Assembly (NCBI RefSeq): GCF_039543385.1
Contig: NZ_BAABJQ010000002.1
Location: 372,001 to 436,000 of the forward strand
Direction of reading: 5' to 3'
Source of the DNA: Rugosimonospora acidiphila
GTDB lineage: Bacteria; Actinomycetota; Actinomycetes; Mycobacteriales; Micromonosporaceae
Length of the DNA: 64,000 nt
Part shown: one piece after another, positions 59,801-64,000 of the stretch
Numbering within the stretch: the stretch's first letter is position 1
How the letters are laid out: the number at the start of each line of letters is the position of its first letter
The notes under the pieces: model-generated
The model's database searches: none
The model's input: only the letters and a program-made list of their open reading frames with translations
Told to the model about the DNA's origin: nothing
Made by a program: the position numbers and the translations under genes

Positions 59801-60432
59801 TCGGAGAACACCCGGAACTCCTGGACGCAGATGTTCTGCTCCCGGGGCACCTGGTAGTGCAGCGTCACGTACCGCGCCTTGACGGTCGTGTCCGCATCGG
59901 CGGCGGAGCCGGCGAACAGGTACAGCGGGCCCTGCACGATGCCGTTGCGGTCACCGGGCGCCTGGTGCGGAAGCGGGGTCTGATCCGGCCGATTCACGCC
60001 CGTGGTCACGCTGTAGAACGAACCGTCGTTGCCCTCCTCCCCGGAGAAGGTGACCCCGGTGCCGGTCACCTGCGTGACGCGCCCCAGGTCGACGGTGAGG
60101 GTGTGCGGTCCGACGGTACTCGGGCACCAGCGGCTCGTGCCGTCGCCGTCGATCGCCGCGGCCAGGCTACTGCCCGGCGCGGAGCCGGTGTCGGCGCTGA
60201 CGTGCCGGCCGATGGCCACGTTCAGGCCGTCGGGTAGCGGAGCGAGGGTTGCGGCTTGGGCCGGCCCCGCGACCGCCGGCAATCCGGCGGTCGCGGCCAT
60301 CACGGTGCCCAGCACGAGGGCGGTCGCGATGGTTGGCCCGACCATCGCGGCGCGCGCCAGGCGGCGCCGCGCGGCTGATGTCGGTGACAATTCAACTCCC
60401 AGGTTCGATGGGTGGGCAAGCGGAGTGAACAT
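56851..60432 (-). CDS. Secreted tandem GH53 endo-beta-1,4-galactanase with two discoidin-like modules
   Basis: 1193-residue exported protein with an internal duplication. Order: signal peptide to about residue 60; F5/8C-like module; GH53 domain 1 (about 220-560); Ala/Pro/Thr linker; second F5/8C-like module; GH53 domain 2 (about 795-1180). Domain 2 has intact GH53 features: VRLRLWIDPG, DFHYSDTWADP, acid/base E898 in IGNEITQG, nucleophile E1097 in MIAEDQFP, and an extra beta-rich insert between them. Domain 1 keeps E464 (VVAESEFP) but the acid/base position is D352 (LGNDISQG) and the HYSDTWADP block is degenerate, so it is probably inactive or binding only. It cleaves arabinogalactan-type beta-1,4-galactan in plant cell walls. 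Expressed after a DeoR gene and sugar importer genes. Confidence 0.92.
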   Translation of the reverse strand: MFTPLAHPSNLGVELSPTSAARRRLARAAMVGPTIATALVLGTVMAATAGLPAVAGPAQAATLAPLPDGLNVAIGRHVSADTGSAPGSSLAAAIDGDGTSRWCPSTVGPHTLTVDLGRVTQVTGTGVTFSGEEGNDGSFYSVTTGVNRPDQTPLPHQAPGDRNGIVQGPLYLFAGSAADADTTVKARYVTLHYQVPREQNICVQEFRVFSDTATSDPTLQLGGDLTGLVADDAQPWSSGGTTESMLSILTSGGMNYGRVRLLVNPTDCGATCADLTNGLAVAKRLKAAGMKVSLELDYSDTPTSSAAQPIPAAWSGQSLSTLARSVRDYTRSVIAAFAANGTPVAEVSLGNDISQGMLWPSGQLRFGSTGHADWSGLTTLLAAGAQGARDGAPRGKAPLIQVVLDSGADNTASVDFLNHLSNAHVPFDVIGEAYLPWRNGSFTALAANLRDLAARYHKPLVVAESEFPYANISGFGSYSTTVPYPDTLPGYAISPAGQASYQRDLVSLLASLPGHEGRGVFYSTPDTAGSLGWFTAAGAAQPAADAFRVGSSATLYHGRSLALSPSVTGTTGAAQPATDPAATELAATNDAAGGAGQPDAAPQPGTLPPLPAGLDAAIGAKASTQDGAAPGTPVGNVADGDGTSAWCPGTLGTHTVTIDLGRPVDITGTGVTFSGEQSGDGATYQISTGLEKPGRTPFPHQAAGADNPVNPGALYLFAGSAANTAATVKARYVTLTYQEPRERNVCVQELRVFSTDAHPAANLELGADLSTLISDTATYTLNGTSEPILSIFKDGGLNYVRLRLWIDPGRPDCSTASCPSLANDLAMAKQIKAAGMGLLLDFHYSDTWADPQHQNVPSAWAGQTLDQLATSIHDYTQSVIAAFAANGTPVDQAAIGNEITQGTIWAATSIAGASGTVVPAGTTTIKVASTSGIRPGDTLFIDAGANLVPNQLTETDRVVSVGTAGPDGTGITLAEPLEFDHNATVAVQDVQASGKLLFDPRTGKADWTSLTTLLRSAVQGAKAGNPAGHQLLIQLHVDRGADNATTVDWFNHMVAAGVPFDVIGESYYPWYHGPMSAMQANLTALVNRFHKYVMIAEDQFPQNPQGGYGTYNAANANYPDTLPGYLVTPAGQASYQRDLNSIVASLPEGKGLGVFYWDGDGQGNLGMFNQQHAAQPVIYANQVGAASQSKPKQ

Positions 60433-60516
60433 TCACAGACTCGGCGCTGAGAACCTCCTCACGTGGTTCATTGCCCTGTGACGGCTGCCGCTGTCGCGGC
60501 GGGTGCCGGGCGGTGG

Positions 60517-61329
60517 TCAAGCGGCAGTTGGTGGGTCCGGCGCGCCGCGCACCGCCGCCACCTCGGCGACCAGCAGCTCGCCGACCTCCGACGACAACCG
60601 GTTGCGCGCGGGGCCCGGAAGCCCAGAATCGGTAATCAACACGTTCGCCTCCCTCAGTGGCGCGATCGTCGAGATCCCGACCAGCTCCCATTTCGTGTGA
60701 TCGGCACACACCACCAGGCTGCGAGCCGCCGCCACCAGGGCCCGGTCGGTCTCCGCCTCTAAGAGATTGGGCGTGGTGAACCCGGCCTGAAGGCTGAACC
60801 CGTGCGTACCCAGGAAGAGCACGTCCACGTTCAACGCCCGGATGGCACTGACCGCGAACGGCCCCACCAGGGCGTCGGACGGGGTACGGATGCCGCCGGT
60901 CAGCACCAGATTCTGATCCGGCCGCTGCGCCTTGTAGAACACCTCCGCGACCGGGATCGAGTTGGTGACTACCGTCAGATCGCGCACGTCCTGCAGCAGC
61001 TGTGCCAGCACGCGGGTTGTCGTCCCCGCCGACAGTGCGATCGCCGTGCCCGGCTGGACCAGGGCCGCGGCCTGCGCCGCGATCGCCTGCTTTTCCAGCC
61101 GCTGGCGCACCGACTTCACCGCGAATCCCGGCTCATCCGTGGCGTGCCGATTCAGCGCGGTCGCCCCGCCGTGCACCTTGGCTACCAGACCCTTGTCGGC
61201 GAGCGCCTCCAGGTCGCGGCGGATCGTTATATCCGACACGCCGAACTCGCGGACCAGATCCCCGACCCGGACTCCGCCCAGCCGCTGCACCATTTCATGA
61301 ATAGCCTGTTGCCGCTGCTGCGCGAGCAT
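60517..61329 (-). CDS. DeoR-family transcriptional regulator
   Basis: 270-residue repressor of sugar metabolism. The N-terminal helix-turn-helix is VGDLVREFGVSDITIRRDLE followed by the DeoR signature ALADKGLVAKVHGGA. The C-terminal DeoR sensor fold binds phosphosugars (ALSAGTTTRVLAQLL, GTHGFSLQAGFTTPNLLEAE, VVCADHTKW). ATG 61329 is chosen because GAGGGGGAG precedes it; the longer frame from 61641 is unlike protein. It lies 84 bases upstream of the galactanase gene in the same direction, so it probably controls the galactan locus. Confidence 0.9.
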   Translation of the reverse strand: MLAQQRQQAIHEMVQRLGGVRVGDLVREFGVSDITIRRDLEALADKGLVAKVHGGATALNRHATDEPGFAVKSVRQRLEKQAIAAQAAALVQPGTAIALSAGTTTRVLAQLLQDVRDLTVVTNSIPVAEVFYKAQRPDQNLVLTGGIRTPSDALVGPFAVSAIRALNVDVLFLGTHGFSLQAGFTTPNLLEAETDRALVAAARSLVVCADHTKWELVGISTIAPLREANVLITDSGLPGPARNRLSSEVGELLVAEVAAVRGAPDPPTAA

Positions 61330-61472
61330 CACTCCCCCTCGCCACCGGAAGTCGCCGCACCGCGTACGGCGGCTCCGCCATCGCACATCGCCTGCGCGTT
61401 CGCGCCTACACCACGGCACCGCGCCCGATGCCGGGCGCCACCGACGCGCGCGGCACCGGTGCGCCACCCACG

Positions 61473-61727
61473 TCACTCGGCACGAACGTAGAACCTTGCC
61501 GTCTGTCCGGGACGCAGCGTGCTCCCGCAGCCGGATGCCGTGACGCAGCGACTGGCCATCACGCCCGACCGGCCGGCCCACCCCTGCGATTGGGCGGGCG
61601 GCGGGATCGGTGGGACGCCCGGGGCGCTGGTGGCCTCGCACGTGCCAGGCACGTCGAGGACCGGCATGACACCCGATCGCCGGGATGCCAGCCAGTCCTC
61701 GACGTGCGCCAGGGCGCCGTCCGTCAT
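61473..61727 (-). CDS. Small hypothetical protein between permease and deoR
   Basis: 84-residue open frame, ATG 61727, 35 bases after the permease stop. It reads HVEDWLASRRSGVMPVLDVP and ends SGCGSTLRPGQTARFYVRAE. The third codon position is strongly GC-biased, which supports coding. No signal peptide or membrane segment; three Cys. No family recognised. It might be a remnant of a larger protein, because the Pro-rich middle looks like a junction between two unrelated ends. Confidence 0.4.
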   Translation of the reverse strand: MTDGALAHVEDWLASRRSGVMPVLDVPGTCEATSAPGVPPIPPPAQSQGWAGRSGVMASRCVTASGCGSTLRPGQTARFYVRAE

Positions 61728-61762
61728 GAACGCGTGTCCTCTGCTTGGAACCGGTACCGTGG

Positions 61763-62695
61763 TCAGCCCTTGGTCGAGCCGAGCGCGAGGCCCGCGATGA
61801 ACTGCCTCTGGAGTACGAGGTAGACCACCAGCGTCGGGATCGCCGCGATCAGGGCCGCCGCGGCGATCATGTTCTGGTTGCTGACGAACTGACCCTCCAG
61901 GTTGGCCAGGGCCGACGTGATCGGTCGCTTGTCACCCTGCTGAATGAGGACGATGGCCCAGAAGAAATCGTTGTAGATCCAGGTGGTCAGCAGGGTCGCC
62001 AACGCCGCGATCGCCGGGCGGCACAGCGGCAGGGTCAGCCGCCAGTACCGGGTCCACAGCGAGGCACCGTCCACCAGGGCCGCCTCGTACATTTCCTGCG
62101 GCAGGGTTCTCATGTAGTTGCTGAGAACGAAGACGCAGAAGCCGAGCTGGAAGCAGACGTTGATGACGACGAGACCGAGATAGGAGTTGTACAGCAGGCC
62201 GCTGCCGCTGAGCCAGGTGGGCAACGGGATCAGCAGGTAAAGCCGGTACAGCGGGGTGATGATGACCTGCTGGGGCAGCAGGTTGCCGGCGGTGAACATG
62301 ATGAGCAGCGCGACGCTGAACCTGAAGTTCAACCGCGACAGCACGAATGCCACGGCCGAGGCCAGGCCCAGCGTCACGATCACCGCCGGCACCGTGACCC
62401 AGACCGAGTTGAGAAAGAACTGCTGCATCTGTGACTGGGTCCAGGCGTCACTGAAGTTGCTGAACGTCAGCCCGTGCGGCAACGAGAAGTACCCGTGCTT
62501 GGACGTGTCGGATACCGGGCGCAGGGACACGTACAGCGCGAACACGATCGGGATGATCCACAGCACGGTCGCGACAATCATGAACACCTGCGCGGCCACC
62601 CGGCCGGGGCGGACACCGGAGCGTCGCGCGGAACGCTCCCCCGGTCCGCTCCGGCCGGTACCGGCGACCGTCGTGGGGCTGGCGGCCACCGTCAT
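61763..62695 (-). CDS. Carbohydrate ABC transporter permease (MalG-like)
   Basis: 310-residue inner-membrane permease. It has six predicted helices, the EAA loop EMYEAALVDGASLWTRYWRL followed by TLPLCRPAIAAL, and the MalG-type ending QFIAGLALGSTKG. LWIIPIVFALYVSLRP and NLLPQQVIITPLYRLYLLIP are typical of oligosaccharide importers. ATG 62695 follows GGGAGG and removes a 50-residue extension. It acts with the MalF-like permease and the binding protein at the right edge. Galacto-oligosaccharides are the inferred cargo from the neighbouring galactanase. Confidence 0.92.
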   Translation of the reverse strand: MTVAASPTTVAGTGRSGPGERSARRSGVRPGRVAAQVFMIVATVLWIIPIVFALYVSLRPVSDTSKHGYFSLPHGLTFSNFSDAWTQSQMQQFFLNSVWVTVPAVIVTLGLASAVAFVLSRLNFRFSVALLIMFTAGNLLPQQVIITPLYRLYLLIPLPTWLSGSGLLYNSYLGLVVINVCFQLGFCVFVLSNYMRTLPQEMYEAALVDGASLWTRYWRLTLPLCRPAIAALATLLTTWIYNDFFWAIVLIQQGDKRPITSALANLEGQFVSNQNMIAAAALIAAIPTLVVYLVLQRQFIAGLALGSTKG

Positions 62696-62789
62696 CGCTG
62701 TGCCTCCCGAATCTTGTCCGTCTTCTCCGCCCACCGCCGATGCCTGCCGCGCACCGTCGTCGGTCCCGCGTGATCCATGCCCGCCCCCG

Positions 62790-63722
62790 TCATACTGGTT
62801 CCTCTCGGCGGAAGTTCTGGTAGAGGAATATCGAGATGGGGACAAGCGAGATCACCAGCAGTACGACGCCGAGAGCGGAGCCGTACCCGATCCGGGTTTC
62901 CTCACCCACGATGTTCTGGGTCACCAGGATCGACAACATCTCCAGGCCGGGTAGCACCGGGCCGTGGCTGTTGATGTAGACCAGATCGTAGGCACGCAAG
63001 GACTCAATCACCGTGACCACGAGGATCACGATGTTGATCGGCTTCAACACCGGGAAGACCACCCGGGTGAAGGTCTGCCAGGCGTTCGCGCCGTCGATCA
63101 GCGCCGCCTCCCGCAGTGCCGGGTCGACCGCCTTGAGCCCGGCGAGGTAGAGCACCATCACGTAACCGGCCTGGCGCCAGGTCGCCTCGACGAGCACCGC
63201 CCAGAGATTCAGCTTCGGGTTGCCGAGCCAGTTGATCAGGTTGCTGTCGTGGTTGTGACCGATCACAGTGTTGATCAGGCCGTAGTTCGGCGAATAGATC
63301 AGTTCCCAGATGATGCCGATCAAAGCCAACGAGAGCATGACCGGCAGGAACAGCACGCTCTGGTAGATCCGGCTGCCCTTGATGTTCCGGTCGATGATCA
63401 CCGCGAACAACATGCCCAGCGGGGTCGCGAAGCAGACGAACACGAGCAGCCAGATCGCGTTGTGCTCAACGGCGGGCCAGAACTGCGGATCGATGCTCGC
63501 GGCGATCCGGTAGTTCTCCACCCCGTACCCCTGGATCTGGCCAAGACCGCCGATGCCGTTCCACTTCGTGAACGACAGGGCGACCGAGGCCAGCGCCGGG
63601 AACCAGATGAACACGACGTCTGCCAGTACAGGAATGCCCAGCAGCAACGCCGCGACCAGCTTGTCACGTCGCGACAGTTGACGCAGCCTGCGCCGGGGAC
63701 GGGATCGGGTAGCGGTGACCAT
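62790..63722 (-). CDS. Carbohydrate ABC transporter permease (MalF-like)
   Basis: 310-residue inner-membrane permease. A basic leader (RSRPRRRLRQLSRRDK) precedes six helices. The EAA coupling loop is LREAALIDGANAWQTFTRVV followed by FPVLKPINIVI, and LSFTKWNGIGGLGQIQGYGV is the typical first periplasmic loop. ATG 63722 overlaps the TGA of the binding-protein gene (TGATG). A 94-base gap separates it from the MalG-like gene. Confidence 0.92.
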   Translation of the reverse strand: MVTATRSRPRRRLRQLSRRDKLVAALLLGIPVLADVVFIWFPALASVALSFTKWNGIGGLGQIQGYGVENYRIAASIDPQFWPAVEHNAIWLLVFVCFATPLGMLFAVIIDRNIKGSRIYQSVLFLPVMLSLALIGIIWELIYSPNYGLINTVIGHNHDSNLINWLGNPKLNLWAVLVEATWRQAGYVMVLYLAGLKAVDPALREAALIDGANAWQTFTRVVFPVLKPINIVILVVTVIESLRAYDLVYINSHGPVLPGLEMLSILVTQNIVGEETRIGYGSALGVVLLVISLVPISIFLYQNFRREEPV

Positions 63723-64000
63723 CAGCTCGTGAAGATCGTCTTCGCCTGAGCCTCGATCTGGCCCTGCAGCGTCTTGATGTTCCCGGCGCTGGGATTGGTG
63801 ATGAACTTCTGGATCGCGGGAATCATCACGTTGTCGGCGAAGCCCGGGTCGGTGTCGCGGTCCATGAACTGGGACACCGACTTGCACGCGGCGATCGCCT
63901 GGACCGACTTCTGCTGGATGGCGTTGTAGGTCGGCACGCTGGCGTTGTTGGCCAAGGCAACGTCCCACTGGTCGGTCTTGAGATAGGTGGCCTCGGCCGG
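63722..64000 (-). CDS. Sugar ABC transporter substrate-binding protein (C-terminal part, runs off the right edge)
   Basis: The last 92 codons of a solute-binding protein: AEATYLKTDQWDVALANNAS, ACKSVSQFMDRDTDPGFADN, VMIPAIQKFITNPSAGNIKT and QGQIEAQAKTIFTS. The C-terminal pattern MDRDTxPxFA...IPAIQKFI..P.....L..IE.QAK.IF is typical of SBP family 1 proteins paired with MalF/MalG permeases. The 5' end lies beyond position 64000. It is the upstream member of the locus C importer operon. Confidence 0.85.
   Translation of the reverse strand, partial: PAEATYLKTDQWDVALANNASVPTYNAIQQKSVQAIAACKSVSQFMDRDTDPGFADNVMIPAIQKFITNPSAGNIKTLQGQIEAQAKTIFTS

Overview
The window is high-GC DNA with frequent GTG starts, strong GGAGG-type ribosome sites, many ATGA/GTGA/TGATG gene overlaps and a high proportion of secreted, lipoprotein and Tat-type proteins. 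This fits a free-living, polymer-degrading actinomycete. Nothing in the window fixes the genus. No rRNA, tRNA or CRISPR array was seen.

Layout. 1-6.2 kb (minus): a Tat-type phospholipase C (cut by the left edge) coupled to a giant secreted LamG/lamin-tail/NHL/FN3 protein. 6.7-16.6 kb: a patchwork of lipid-associated genes (a YbhN-like membrane protein, an SRPBCC protein, methyltransferases and a CDP-alcohol phosphatidyltransferase/sulfatase fusion) and a MarR/FMN-reductase/MFS unit, scarred by at least three decayed transposases. 16.7-20.0 kb (minus): a GluABCD-type amino-acid ABC operon. 21.2-23.3 kb: an FAD oxidoreductase with an ECF41-type sigma factor. 23.5-31.2 kb: glycan locus A, with a GH16 glucanase and solute-binding lipoprotein divergent from LacI, a PF12831-type FAD oxidoreductase and two permeases. 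31.3-35.3 kb: lspA, a small hydrolase, a CDF-like protein, and a divergent phytanoyl dioxygenase/AraC pair. 35.3-48.7 kb (minus): glycan locus B, ten genes in one direction (LacI, Dpp-type ABC transporter, six-hairpin glycosidase, a second PF12831 oxidoreductase, DapA/NanA-type aldolase, sialidase-fold protein) behind three LacI-type operators and ending at a hairpin. 48.9-52.1 kb: a secreted NucA/NucB-like nuclease with a tightly linked possible immunity gene. 52.3-54.9 kb: a secreted amidase with dockerin-, cohesin- and chitin-binding-like modules. 55-56.8 kb: methyltransferase/DUF2218 divergent from TetR. 56.8-64 kb (minus): galactan locus C, with a sugar ABC transporter, DeoR and a tandem GH53 galactanase.

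How it works together. Three polymer-use loci each combine a secreted or cytosolic glycosidase, an ABC importer and a dedicated regulator. Loci A and B share a paralogous LacI plus PF12831 oxidoreductase pair although their transporters are unrelated. This points to a portable regulator/oxidoreductase module whose chemistry is not evident from sequence; it is the most promising lead here. Other leads are the sialidase-fold enzyme lacking the RIP-motif arginine, a GH53 duplication with a disabled first copy, the nuclease/immunity pair, the dockerin/cohesin amidase, and recurring 14-24 bp tandem duplications at gene boundaries.
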